From the NCBI GenBank assembly GCA_030686995.1, contig CM060697.1, positions 101,402,772 to 101,466,771 of the forward strand: DNA of 64,000 bases. The letters are read 5' to 3'. This document shows positions 34,048-45,891 of this stretch, in pieces; within the stretch, counting starts at the first letter, position 1; each line of letters opens with the position of its first letter. The position numbers were made by a program, and so were the translations under genes. The stretch comes from Artemisia argyi. Taxonomy: Eukaryota > Streptophyta > Magnoliopsida > Asterales > Asteraceae. Under the pieces are notes generated by a model. The model did not search any database, had not been told where the DNA came from, and saw only the letters and a program-made list of their open reading frames with translations.

Positions 34048-37000
34048 TTAATCAGCTCTGGACTGACCGGCACGGGAAGATAAGATGATACCAACAATGA
34101 GACCGTATAGGGCTAGAGCTTCAGCAAAGATGAGAATAAGAATCATACCCACAAAAAGCTTTGGCTGTTGTGCGTTGGCTCTGTACATTATAGAAAACAT
34201 TCAGCAAAGAAATGTTATTATTCATATTTGTAAGCGAATAACAAATTCTAGAGTTAATTGCAAATAACCTGCATGCTATGCAATGTCTCAAGGCTTATCC
34301 ATTTCAAATAACATGAAATTTGATAAACTATTTTATCTTTGTCCACAGTTCAGCTTGATGAACTCATGAACATAATCAAAATTTACAAGTCAATGGTGAT
34401 CATAAAAGAGTACTAGTCTAAAAGAAATTTAGATGTTGTGGGTTGATGAATGTCAAAGCAGAAATGTCATAGATAGACGACATTGTTGCTTTGGTAAAAC
34501 AACCAACGGTTAATTAGCAGCTGCATCCACTAAAATATAAGAGCAATAAAAATCTAGTATCGTAAGTATAATGAAATAAAAGTGCATAGTGATAGGTATA
34601 TAGCACTCTGTAGGTATTAACACCTCTAAATAGCCATGAAGATATTCATGCTAGAAGACGGTAGTGAATAAATCAGTCAGGTTTACCCAGAGAAACAAGT
34701 TTAAGAGATGAGTCATGGAAGCCAGCAGGCCTTTGGCCTTAGCGGTATTCAGGTGTATTTAAGGTGCTCAAGAAGCATGGTGAATGTGTGACAAAGGTGT
34801 AGGGTAGGTGGGTGTGCGTTTTTCGTTCATAACAAAAGGGATTGAATAACTGGATCGGTTTAATAACTAAATGATAATATTGCAAAGTTGAAGTGAGGTG
34901 TGCAGAGAAGATATATGCAACCCGTCATTAGATGAAATGATGAATATACCAGTATCTTATTTGACACTTTCATGCAATGTTGGTGCAAGGACTCATACAA
35001 AATGCATGGACTTCTTAACAAAACGAACATGACTAGCCTCTTAGCATCATCCTGATAGTAGTGGTGTGGTGCATGACTTATGCAAAGCTCCACAACTAAT
35101 GGTTTATGAGTATCTAGTTCATATATACCAAGCAATTATTGTCTTCCAATGATAAATGGAAAAAGATAACTCGTATATCGCGAAAAGCATGACACGAAGA
35201 ATAACAGATAAGAAATGAGCTACAAGCATGGTTCCTGATAGATGTTTAAACTTCAAAGACTAGTGTAATATAGCTACTCCCCATTTATGAGCAAAAAAGC
35301 CTACAGATATCGCTCAGAAGAAAGCTGTCTGCCAAGGTAAGTCAGAGATGATTATGCTGTAGGATAAAGCACAGCTACAAACATCCCATATTACCAAATG
35401 AACAACTAACAAAAGTATAGGATACCTGTTGTACGATCATGCAATACCTCATTTTAGTCAATGCTCACAGGTAATGCAGGCAAAAGACAACAATCATATA
35501 TTCATATCTCCTCTCTCTTCACTGTAAGAAAATCCCCTGTGCTTTTCATAGATCAAACCACTTTCCTAATGCCCAAATCCACTACCGTTTTAACTTAAAC
35601 GCAAGCAGGGTTTCAATTTGTCACCATATTTTGTATATTACTTCTGGTTTGGTGCAACTGATTGATTTTTACCCCCGAATGTGCCTAGTTTTCTTGACCA
35701 GCCCATAGTATGCACTGTCAAATTAGCTTTGGAGCATTAAATCAGATCTTTTCAAAAATTGATTGCATCCAATCATCTGGATTCTAGAGAAGATTTAGAC
35801 TGAGAACCAGGAAAGCTTACAACAAGGCATAAACTGCTATAACTTCAGCATAAGGAATGACTCTTATCTGTTCGATCTCACACTAAGGAAATAACTAAAC
35901 TAAACTACCCCAAACAATGAATCTCCATTAACTTAATGTCTTGATCACCAATTCAGCACAACCTACTCCAAATGAAAACTAATTTAATAATTTTACTGGC
36001 TTTTCTATAAGTTATTAACATTCGACCACTCTCGCTCCAACATATACCCCTTATGTTTCCATATTATTGCTATTCCTCGAACATCACAAGTCAAAAATAT
36101 TTGTCTATATTATCTTAGGTTCTTAACCACAATCAGTCTCGGAAACATAGTTTAACTAACAAAACCATTCTTCTAAGCATAAATTTGTATATTTATTCTA
36201 ACAGATAATTTCATGACTAGAATATATGAATCAATTGAAATTAAGACAAATAAACGAATATCCAAATCAAGAGTAAATAAAGAACAATACCTAACACCAG
36301 CATCACCAACAATCCCAATCGCCATTCCTGCAGATAAACCAGCAAGACCACAAGCCAAACCAGACGAAAGATGCGCGTATCCATCAAACAAATAGTACGA
36401 TTTCGCCTTGGGGTTAATTCCAGTACTGATGATAACAGCAATAATCAAACCATAGATACCAAGCACACCAGCCATAACCACAGGCACAATCGACTTCATC
36501 ACAAGCTCAGGCCTCATCACACCCATAGAAGCCACACCTACACCACTCTTTGCTGTTCCATATGCCGCTCCCATACCTTCACAAAACAATCAATCAATGT
36601 ATCAAAAACCTACATTTTTTCCCCAGTTCCACAATATCAACAAAAAAACAATTGTTCAAGCAATCCAATTTACAGTTTTGAAATGCCAATCTAAACAACT
36701 CAATGATTAAACATAATATTTATACCAAATTATAAAACATTTATGCTTGTGTGCCCTTATTTTAAGGTCAAGGAGATGTAAGACCTCCACCACTGGATCA
36801 ACTTAGGGTTTAATTCCCATTGTACCCACTGGGTTTTAAAAAGCGCGAGGCTCCCCGTTGCGCCAAGGGTCAAAAAGCCAAGGCGTATAGTTTTTACTTA
36901 CACTTTTTTTACTACTATTTCATACACAAATGCCGCACTAACAACAAAACAACCAAGCCTTCTCATAGTTAGCCGAATTCAGGCCAAAAGTAATAGTAAT

Positions 37001-38195
37001 AGTCCAAATTGGCTCTCAATTTTAATGATTTATAACAGTAATAGTCCCATCTAAAGAAGCAAAATATACATCATAAGTTGAAATTTATGTTTTAAGACCA
37101 ATATACTTATATACATGAGGCGCCAAAAAGCGTCCAAGGTGTGCCTTGAGCCTTGATAAGTGCGCCTTTCGTAAGCGCTTCACCTTGGGGTGTCTAATGC
37201 AATCAGGCCACTGCCTCGGCTGGCGCATGAGGCGTGTTTTTTTAAAACGGATACCCAGGCCATGTAATCAAACACCTTATAAAATCTCCACCATATATAT
37301 CTTCAAGCAAAATTTAATGATTTTAATCTTCTATAACTCTATGCTATAACTTCATTCAACCCTCGTCAAACGTCAAAAAACCAAAACTATGACACACACA
37401 AGACATCCCGCTGTTTTCCATTCTACCATGCTAATATATGTAACTATCTATCAATGCATAATTAACAAGATAAGGTGATAATAAAGTGGTGAAACTAAGA
37501 CTGCTAGTAATAAGAAGGATATCCACGCGTGGTTGCCTAATGTGGCACTCACCACCATGACGCATTAATCATCCCTACTCCCTCCCCAAAGTTCATACGT
37601 AGTCATAAATGCAAAATGGTTGGTTTGGTCATCCCCCCAACCAAACGAAATTTCCTCTCTTTTGTGTGTGTGTGTGTCATATATCCTACGTGGCGCTAAT
37701 GTGGCACCGGACCATACCGCCACCAGCACCGCACCACCTCAGCATTCACTCTCTTCATCAAACTAACGACCAAATACCCGTAGTGGTGACCACCAAACCA
37801 ACCCACACAGTAACTAAAATTTCATCCGTTGGACCAAACCACCTCCAAAACTAATTGACCACATGGGGGAGCGTAACGCGTGATCTAGTACTCCATTACG
37901 CCTAGTCTTACATCTATTCTAACCCCCCCCCCCCCCCCCCCCCCCCCCCTTTTTTTTTTTGCATTTTAACCGGTATAAAATGTTACTATATAAAACATAA
38001 CGGTTATATAAATTTGTTTAAAAATGAACAATTAAAGAAATATGCATATAACCGATGACATTAATTGATATTAAACTAGTGAAACAATTAATTAAAATAG
38101 GGTTAGGGTTTGGTACATGAGAAGACAAGAGCAGCAGCGGCGCCAAGGAAGCCGAAAAACGGTGCCGTTTCATCACCGCTGAATGTTGATGACAT
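34048..38195 (-). CDS. VHA-c: V-type proton ATPase 16 kDa proteolipid subunit c
   Basis: Three exons on the minus strand: 38117-38195 (79 nt), 36291-36576 (286 nt) and 34048-34180 (133 nt), total 498 nt for 165 residues plus TAA. All junctions are GT..AG, and codons split correctly (Cys 27; Arg at the second junction). The protein has four membrane segments. The middle exon encodes [19 protein letters not shown] and the region through [17 protein letters not shown]. The last exon has the fourth helix [13 protein letters not shown], with the proton-carrying Glu at about residue 142. Subunit c forms the rotating proteolipid ring of the Vo sector in vacuolar, Golgi and endosomal membranes. Intron 1 (1540 bp) contains a hAT-like repeat and a long C/T tract; intron 2 is 2110 bp. 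Length and sequence fit the family closely. Confidence 0.97.
36832..37257. mobile_element. Diverged hAT-like repeat in V-ATPase intron 1
   Basis: GC-rich ends with AAGCGCGAGGCTCC, GAGGCGCCAAAAAGCG and GCATGAGGCGTG surround an AT-rich centre, as in the element at 2026-2536. The two ends are weakly inverted (TGGGTTTTAAAAAGCGCG and, reversed, TGGGTATCCGTTTTAAAAA). I could not fix an 8-bp duplication, so the borders are approximate. Confidence 0.5.
37923..37960. repeat. C-run followed by T-run in V-ATPase intron 1
   Basis: About 27 C followed by about 11 T. On the transcribed strand this is an A-run followed by a G-run, able to form G-rich structures, and it is prone to sequencing-length error. 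Confidence 0.8.
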
Positions 38196-38434
38196 TATTC
38201 TTCTTTATTTTGATCGGAGATTGATGGTGGTGATTGGATCTCTGTGTGTGTGTACGTCTTTTTGGATCACGAGGGGACAGTTTTTTATTATTTAGACCTG
38301 TTTATATTATTGTATTATTATTATTCAAGATAATAAAACAAAATCATTGATTGGATCTAAAAGAAATATCTTTTATTTTACACTAGTTTTTACTTGTTAC
38401 TCTTGAAATAATTATACTTTACAAACTACATGAT
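38196..38434 (-). promoter_or_regulatory. Proximal promoter and 5' UTR of VHA-c
   Basis: Between the VHA-c start codon and the first MITE. A TATA-like AATATAAACAGG (minus strand, TATAAA at 38301-38306) lies about 106 bp upstream of the ATG. The two adjacent MITEs begin only 240 bp upstream of the ATG. Confidence 0.4.
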
Positions 38435-38782
38435 AGGGCGGATGAATTCATCCGAAAACTGACCGAACCGAACTGATTTTCTTCGGTTCGGTTTCTGTAT
38501 GTATATTCATTTTAGTTTTTGTCGTTTATGGTTCGATTTGTTTTTTTACAAAACCCAAAAAATCGTCCCGAACCGAATTATTTATTTCAGTTTTTGTCGT
38601 TTATGGTTCGATTCGGTTTTTTTTCGAAACCCAAAAAACCGTCCCGAACCGAGTTGTTTGGTTCGGTCTTGGTTTTGATGTTTATTTCTCGGTTCGTTCT
38701 CAGTTTGAGTTTTTTTCTTTTTCGGTTTTCATGTAGGGTCGGTTTTGCCGGTTTAGGTCGGGCTTGACCTGATGCTCACCCC
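38435..38782. mobile_element. hAT-type MITE, GGTTCGG family, copy 2
   Basis: 348 bp with ends AGGGCGGATGA and GATGCTCACCCC, flanked by TACATGAT (38427-38434 and 38783-38790). The interior repeats GGTTCGG/CCGAACCG. It belongs to the same family as 22798-23097. Confidence 0.8.
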
Positions 38783-38793
38783 TACATGATATA

Positions 38794-39072
38794 CTAGGGC
38801 TGAACAAAATCACCCGAAAACCGACCCAAAAAAACTGACTGATACCAAGTTAAACCGAACCGACCTTAGTCGGTTCGATTTCGGTTTTGTATAATTATTT
38901 CGGTTTTTGTGGGTTTGGTTCGGTTCAAAATAGTTAAACCGACCCTAACCGAACCGAATCGACTTTATTCGGTTCGGTTTAAGTTTCGATAACTATTTTT
39001 TGGTTCAGTTCACGGTTTTCCCTTTGTCGATTTTTGTCGGTTTGGATCAGGTTTGACCTGTTGCTCAACCCT
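38794..39072. mobile_element. hAT-type MITE, GGTTCGG family, copy 3
   Basis: 279 bp with ends (CT)AGGGCTGAACA and TTGCTCAACCCT, flanked by ATGATATA (38786-38793 and 39073-39080). The left duplication overlaps the right duplication of the neighbouring copy, so one element inserted at the edge of the other. Confidence 0.75.
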
Positions 39073-39080
39073 ATGATATA

Positions 39081-40983
39081 AAACATAGTTAATTTAGAGA
39101 TGTAAACAAGTCAAGCATCTCGTAAAAAACTAGGGATTTATCTGTAAAAAAACTCGACTGAGCTAAGTCTGAATGAGCTTAAGTCTAAGTTTGAGCTCGA
39201 GCCCAAGCTTTGTACACAATCAGCTCGACTAGCCTCACAATTCTAGACGAACCCTAGAAATATATTGGTAATATGTATGATTATTTATAAACGAGTCAAA
39301 AGAAATAAACGAGCTCGAGCGCAGTGTGATTATTGATTAACGTGTTAAGTTTCATTTGAGCTTTATTTCCTTTAAAATGGCATATAAATTATTCAAGCCT
39401 GAGCTTTATATATAGAAACGAGCCAAATGATGACGTGCAAAATGATAACGATTTAAGGGGTCATTTACCCCACTACGGGAACATCTTCAATTACCTGATC
39501 ATCGTCATCAAACACTTCATCATCATTTCGATTATAGTCCAAATCCTCTGAATCACTCCCGCCACTCTGTTCTTCTGTTTCATTATCTACCTCTACTACT
39601 TTCACATTTCCCATCTGACCACCTACAATTGTAAGTCCATAACATTAACAACAAATACACCTTTTAACAAATAAATAAAAATAAAACAAAACTCACAAAA
39701 CAAGAGGGAAATTAAAGAGAAAAATGCACTGTGTCTTACCGTATCGTTCAAAGGCACGGACGATCGATGTAATCTAACCGGAACTATACGGATCTATACG
39801 TATCGTTCAAATGCAGTGAATAGGAAAATGCACTGGTAAAGATTTGGCGGCAACAATTAGGGTTGTATCTGAAGTTAAAGGGGTATATTTGTCATTTCAT
39901 GCGATTATACCCTTGACTGACGGGAAAACTAACGGAAGTTAACGGAAAAGGCCTCTCGGTGGCGATTTTGCGAAAATGTGGAACGTGGGTGTCTTTTTTG
40001 CGCTACTTTTTGTCTCGGTCCCGTTTTTGCAATTTTGTAGAACGTTAAGGACCATTTTTGCAATTTACCCTAAAAACTACATGTATATTATACAATATTC
40101 GGTTCAGGAAACCATGAATATGTAAAATTAAAAACCGATACCATGACATGATAAGCGTGTTTTTCCGGTTATTATGTTTTTGGTTTTCGGTTTTAAATTG
40201 AGCACGTCGGCTCACTTTCTCAGTTTTCTATGATTCTTTGAACACCCCTAATAGTTACTAGACTTTTATGTTTTAAATCAACTAACTACATCACTATATA
40301 CATCATTAATCTTTCGCACGCCTTAAACTAGACTTGAATGCATAACAATTAGTTGGGAAGCATTTCCAACAAGAGTGTACTGTTACAACTCCTGCTCACT
40401 ACTACTATTCACTTCTATTGCTACTGTTATTTTTGCCAAAACACCCTTAATCACACCTTTGGGTCCTTACCGTTCAATACAGAAACCGAACAACACAAAC
40501 CATCCTTAATCACGTTTTACATCTCATACGTAAACAATGTCTATGTTCTCAATATCTATTTTTAGTTTGTCATTGTTTGAAGTTTTTAAAACTTAAAATT
40601 TTCGTCTTTATTATAAAAAACGATTTGTCAAAAATTTTAATTATAAATTATCCGTCGCCGCAACGCGTTCGATTCAATTCAATTCAGTGATGACCATACA
40701 TACATGAGATGGTTGATTAATTAGTGAAGTTGTCGTTTACAATCAGAGTCTCCGAAATTAAGGTGTGACATTAAAAAACTTTATTATATCCTGAGTTTAT
40801 TCTTTAATTCTTTTTGCTACTTTAACCACCCAATAACATTCACCATTTCCCATAATAAATGATTACAAATTTAAACCAAAGAATAATTACCATTTTCAAA
40901 TAGAAGGCTAAAATCGTCTTTATACATACCTCCAAAAGCATCTCAACCATTCATCAAATCTTTCATCATCGTCATCACTTCAC
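39081..40983. other. Repeat-rich intergenic region between VHA-c and the reductase gene
   Basis: About 39090-39440 is rich in GAGCTCGAG and AGCTTGA words, a decayed MITE type. A small coding-like fragment follows at 39465-39614(-). About 39870-40075 is a dispersed repeat also seen at about 18321-18540. About 40085-40255 is a degraded piece of the GGTTCGG MITE family. The last 700 bp lead into the reductase promoter. Confidence 0.5.
39465..39614 (-). pseudogene. Small acidic fragment resembling a MuDR transposase linker
   Basis: A 49-residue ORF on the minus strand, preceded by CAG, which could be a splice acceptor. The product contains SGGSDSEDLDYNRNDDEVF followed by DDDDQVIEDVPVVG. Acidic stretches of this type occur between the N-terminal domain and the transposase core of plant MuDR proteins. 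That resemblance is from memory and rests on composition, so it is tentative. No transposase domain follows within the next kilobase. Confidence 0.3.
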
Positions 40984-40991
40984 TATAAATA
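40984..40991 (+). promoter_or_regulatory. TATA box of the reductase gene
   Basis: TATAAATA in the context CACTATAAATACAGAC, 79 bp upstream of the ATG at 41063. Spacing and context suit a plant core promoter. Confidence 0.7.
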
Positions 40992-41062
40992 CAGACAAAC
41001 AACACACACATTTGCAGTCAAATAGTACACTCAACTAGTCAAAAACCAATAATAAAAAAAAA

Positions 41063-44000
41063 ATGGCTTCGATAACATTAAACAGTGGATTCAAAATGCC
41101 AATAATCGGATTGGGTGTTTGGCGTATGGAGGGTAAAGATATTAAAGATCTTTTGATCAATGCTATCAAGATTGGTTATCGTCATTTTGATTGTGCTGGT
41201 ATGATTTTCATTTTTTTTTATTAAATTTATTTGATCATAAGATTTATGGGTTTTTTAAGTTATGCTGTTTGGAATAATGGGTATTTTTTGCTTTGATGTT
41301 TGGTGTTTTTTTAGTGATGACTGCATTTAAAGATTTGATTTTTATTTAATGGGGTTTAAGTATTTGATTAAAAGATTTATGGGTTTTGTGAATCATGTTG
41401 TTTGGAATTTTGGGGCTACTTTTTCCCTTATGACTAACATATAGATAATGGATAATATAGTTATAATATATATATCCTAATATGATTGATATGGGTCTGG
41501 ACTTGTGTGAATTTCAGAGGTTGTGTATTTGTCGATGTTTTTGAAAATGGTTGTATAAGAGGATTTGCGCAGTTTGATTCAAATGGCTCTTCTGTTCTAT
41601 TCTTTAATAGTATGATCAAATAGATTTGGGCGTATGAAAAATTTGAGCTCTTGTATATGTTGTTGGAAATGGTTATAACTTGGGAATCAATTCCTCAAAA
41701 TGTCCAATTAGATGATGATATTTAGTACTTCAACCTGTGGTCAAATGAGTCGCTGGTGATCTTTGCAGTTTATGAACACTGTACCAAAAGAGTCCACTTT
41801 TGACGCGGATTCCATTTTCCCATTTTCTAAATGTTTTGCTTTGTTGATTCACACTTGAATTAAAGTATCTGATACATAGATTCTAAGAAGCACAGTGTAG
41901 GGTTTGATATGATATTCAACAGTTGGTTTCTTTGGTTATGATGGTCAGTTTTCCAGTTGTAAGATTTTCTTAATTTGGACGCTTTGTTTCAACATAAGTT
42001 AGGTTGCAAGTAATGTCGTTTAAAAGTTAGTTAATTATACATGTTGACTATTATGAAGTACATTATGTTAAAATTAAAATAGCAAAGAGAGGATTTTTTT
42101 TGATTCTCCTAATTGTTTCAACATTTCAGTTCCGTATATGACCAAAAAAATGTTTGACTTACCAGATAAAAAACCATAACCACTTATTTCCTTTATTACA
42201 ATTCTTCTTCACCGTACAACTCACTCTCTTCTTGAATAACCACTTCTTGGATCTGTGAATACATACATAAATTAGCTATTGTTTGTTGCAGCTGATTACC
42301 AAAATGAAACCGAAGTTGGGGAGGCACTATCTGAAGCATTTAAGACAGGATTGGTGAAGAGGGAGGATCTCTTTATTACTACAAAGGTTTTTGTTTTTAT
42401 ATACTGCAATTGGGGGAGGCATTTACAACTCATATTTATGCATAAGGGTCATTTTGTGTCATATGTTATAAGCAACAGGTAACGAAAATTTAGCTACAAG
42501 TGAAACTGGTTGAACCAATTAAAATCGCAAAAACATACTCAAATGTTCACAACCCCATATCTAATTTTTTTCAAAAAACTCAGAAAAATAATCTAATAAT
42601 GGCTTACTGTTTACTATATTCATGTTTAATGTACAAATTTTTTTGTGTGGATAATGAGCTGTAATCCTGTTCATGATACATAAATCATATTTTAAAAAAA
42701 GGAATGTACATTGCTAACTTATTCTAGTATTCGCTCTTTGAAATCCAGCTGTGGAACTCAGACCATGGGCATGTCGTCAAAGCTTGTAAAGCCAGCTTGA
42801 AAAAGCTTCAGCTAGACTATTTGGATCTCTTCCTTGTTCACTTCCCAATTGCAACAAAGCACACTGGTACTGACCAATGATCATGATGTATTTTTGATGA
42901 TTATGTGGATAAGTTAATGGTTTTATTAATTTTTGTTTGATCTTCTCTCTTATTTACAGGAATTGGTACAACTGATAGTGCATTGGATGCAGATGGTGTT
43001 TTGGAAGTTGACACTACCATTTCCTTGGAGACTACATGGCATGCTATGGAAGAAACTGTCTCCATGGGCTTGGTTCGCAGCATTGGGATCAGGTTACTGC
43101 TTCCTAGTTGTGTTTTTATCGTTCGTGGTCAAACTTTAACTTGAAAAGGGTTTCATTCCAGTTTTAGTGGGTGTTTGGGTGTGTATTTTCAGAGTGATTA
43201 TTGTGACTTGAACAGTCAGATACTCAATTGACTAAAAATTAGGGGTCATTAGGTAACTTTACATTTCTCAATAATCCTTTTACTTGCCAGCTTCTCCATA
43301 TCTGATTATGTTGACACAGAAAATCACTAAAACACTCTACACTGATTATTGTCACTTTAAGTTAGGATAGTCAGTTAGCTGCACATCCAGACATTCCCTT
43401 AATACCTATACTACATATATCAAATTCTTAGAAAGTTTTTGAATTATAGCATTAGTCCAGGAATCAAGGAATTGTCCATTTGACTGTAAACTCCGTTTTT
43501 AAATTGACTTTTAGGGCAAACATCTTATTTGGAGTTAAAATTTCATTTTAATTTTAACACCCAACATTACAGCATAATTACTTTTAACGATTTCCCCATT
43601 TTTTTAATGCTTCATTTAAATTGGGAAAATGAGGATCAGTTTGTTTGATTTCGAACATCATCTATGTACACATAGTAGTTTAAGGTCAAACCTTTTGCTT
43701 TCCATAACATATGATTTTTATTTCGGTTTCATGTTTTCAAGGCCAAATTTTTATCTATTATGTCACATAAATTTTACCGTTTGGACTTCATTTCAACTCT
43801 TTTTTTTTGGGTAAAGGGAGTGTACCCGGTGAATAACTTCATTTCAACTCTGTATTATAAAATCAAACTTTTTTACTTCTCCTAGTTGAGATAAGATTTG
43901 AGTCCAATTTCGGCACCGATACTGTTTTTGTAGTTCACAACATGCTTATTAACGTTTCCATGAAGATTTTGAGACTCCGTTTTTTATACCTTTTCTTTTT

Positions 44001-45057
44001 AGGGTCTACGTATTATAAAATCACTTTTTAGTATACACTACGGTATTGGCAATCTTCTTAAAAACATTGGTAGTCAATTTTTCGTAGAACAGAGTGTATA
44101 CTATTTCTATGTGTGCTAATTTTGGTCCAAATTGTGCAGCAACTACGACATTTTCTTGACCCGAGATTGCTTAGCCTACTCAAAAATTCAGCCTGCTGTA
44201 AACCAGATTGAAACACATCCTTACTTCCAACGTGAGTCTCTTGTTAAGTTCTGTCAGAAGCATGGTATTGCTATCACCGCCCACACACCACTGGGAGGGT
44301 CAGTGGCTAACACAGAGTGGTTTGGTTCAGTTTCTTGCTTGGATGATCCTGAATTCAAAGTAAGTCCTCTTTACCTCCATGTCATTCTTACACGCACTCT
44401 TTGACTATTGAGGTCTGAGGACTTGAGGTTGAATTGACTATATTTCAGTAATTGATTAGGTTTCTAAAGAAACTTTTTTCCCATTGATGTAAAAGACGTG
44501 GCAAATAGAACTAACATATAAATATTTTCTACAAAATAATCTAGTTGACCTAAGAAGTTAATGTATTTAAAGATGTCATGGGTTTGATAACCCCAAGATT
44601 TTGTGCAATTATATAAATTAATCTCTAAAAGCCGATTTGAATGAAATATTTGCCCTATGGGTTGTATCAAAAAGTCAATGTGTATTATGTTTTAAAGATA
44701 ATGGTTTCACTTACTGACAAGCAAATTATTTGAACTTCGATATAATTTCATGGTAATCCTATTAAAATTCAAACACCACATTAATCTGTAAATAGTGTAG
44801 GTTTGATAGAACTAAAAGAATTTACAGAGGAATGATAGATGTAGATTCTATCGAGCGTCCTTTAGAAGGAGTTTTATGATAATATGACAATATTCTTTCA
44901 AGACATACTTATAATCATGGCATCGACCTCAAAGTGCAAAGATTAAAAGAATACACAATGCTGGCGTTATAACCTTATAACTCAAGATGTCAAAGAAATT
45001 GTTAGTCAGCTATAAAGTCAAAATGTAGAATTATGTTTTAGTATACGGGTGGCTAAC

Positions 45058-45116
<59 letters not shown>

Positions 45117-45364
45117 TTCTTTCTTGTGATTAGGCCTTAGCTGAGAAGTACAAGAAGACCGTTGCACAAGTGGTTCTAAGATGGGGCATACAACGAAACA
45201 CCATCATTATCCCCAAATCATCAAAACAAGAGCGACTTGAAGAGAATTTTAAAGTGTTTGACTTTGAGTTGTCCAACGAGGATATGGAGTTCATCAAGAA
45301 CAAGGACCGGAAATACCGTACCAATAACCCTGCCAAGTTTTGGGGCATGGATCTTTATGCTTAA
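41063..45364 (+). CDS. S6PDH: NADPH-dependent aldose/mannose-6-phosphate reductase (sorbitol-6-phosphate dehydrogenase type)
   Basis: Six exons: 41063-41198, 42292-42386, 42749-42866, 42960-43092, 44140-44359 and 45134-45364, total 933 nt for 310 residues. All introns are GT..AG and phases agree. The product is an aldo-keto reductase (TIM barrel) with the tetrad Asp43, Tyr48, Lys77 and His108. It has family phrases [39 protein letters not shown] and [20 protein letters not shown]. The NADP-binding segment [15 protein letters not shown] is near the C-terminus, which ends KFWGMDLYA. Enzymes of this type reduce glucose-6-P to sorbitol-6-P or mannose-6-P to mannitol-1-P in the cytosol. Which sugar phosphate is used here cannot be read from the sequence. 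Intron 5 ends in a T-run of about 55 just before exon 6. A broken copy of its 3' end lies near 47752-47948. Confidence 0.93.
45061..45115. repeat. T-run of about 55 bases at the end of intron 5
   Basis: An uninterrupted T homopolymer starting 73 bp and ending 19 bp before exon 6 of the reductase. It falls where the polypyrimidine tract of the acceptor belongs. It could be the A-tail of an antisense retroposed insert, or an expanded pyrimidine tract. Confidence 0.9.
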
Positions 45365-45891
45365 AACGTTTCAACTGTTTCTTTAATGTAAGCTCGTTTT
45401 GTTGAGACTGTAAACGTATGGTGGCCTTTCTGAAGGCAAACTTTATAATAATGCACCTTTCTAGAATCATGCTTGTGGCTGGAAAAATGTTTTATTTCTG
45501 GCAATGAAGTTCTTTTGAAACTTGAATCTGATTAGCATAATCGAATGGGATTTCGGCTCAAAGAAGTTCTTTTAAATCGTAAACTTTATTACATGGTATC
45601 ATTTTAATATTTTCCGATCTCCGAAAGAGTTCTGTTTGATACTTGTTACACTACTTAATGTTTTGATACAAGATTCAACATAAGGGAAATAAAGTTCTTT
45701 TGATGATCAAGTGTTTTAAACTCTGTATAATGTATCTAGTATAGTGTAAAATTCATACATATGAAAATTAAACAACTCCACAGATAGCTGTTGAATATCA
45801 AATGATCAAACCCACGCGATTTGAATTTGAGAAAAACAATCGATCAACAACTATTATTATTTAAGGACATTGAACATTTGAGGGTGTAGGA
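45365..45891. other. Shared 3' flank between two convergent genes
   Basis: 527 bp between the stop codons of the reductase (+) and the BAHD gene (-). It should contain both 3' UTRs; no other gene is seen. Confidence 0.6.
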
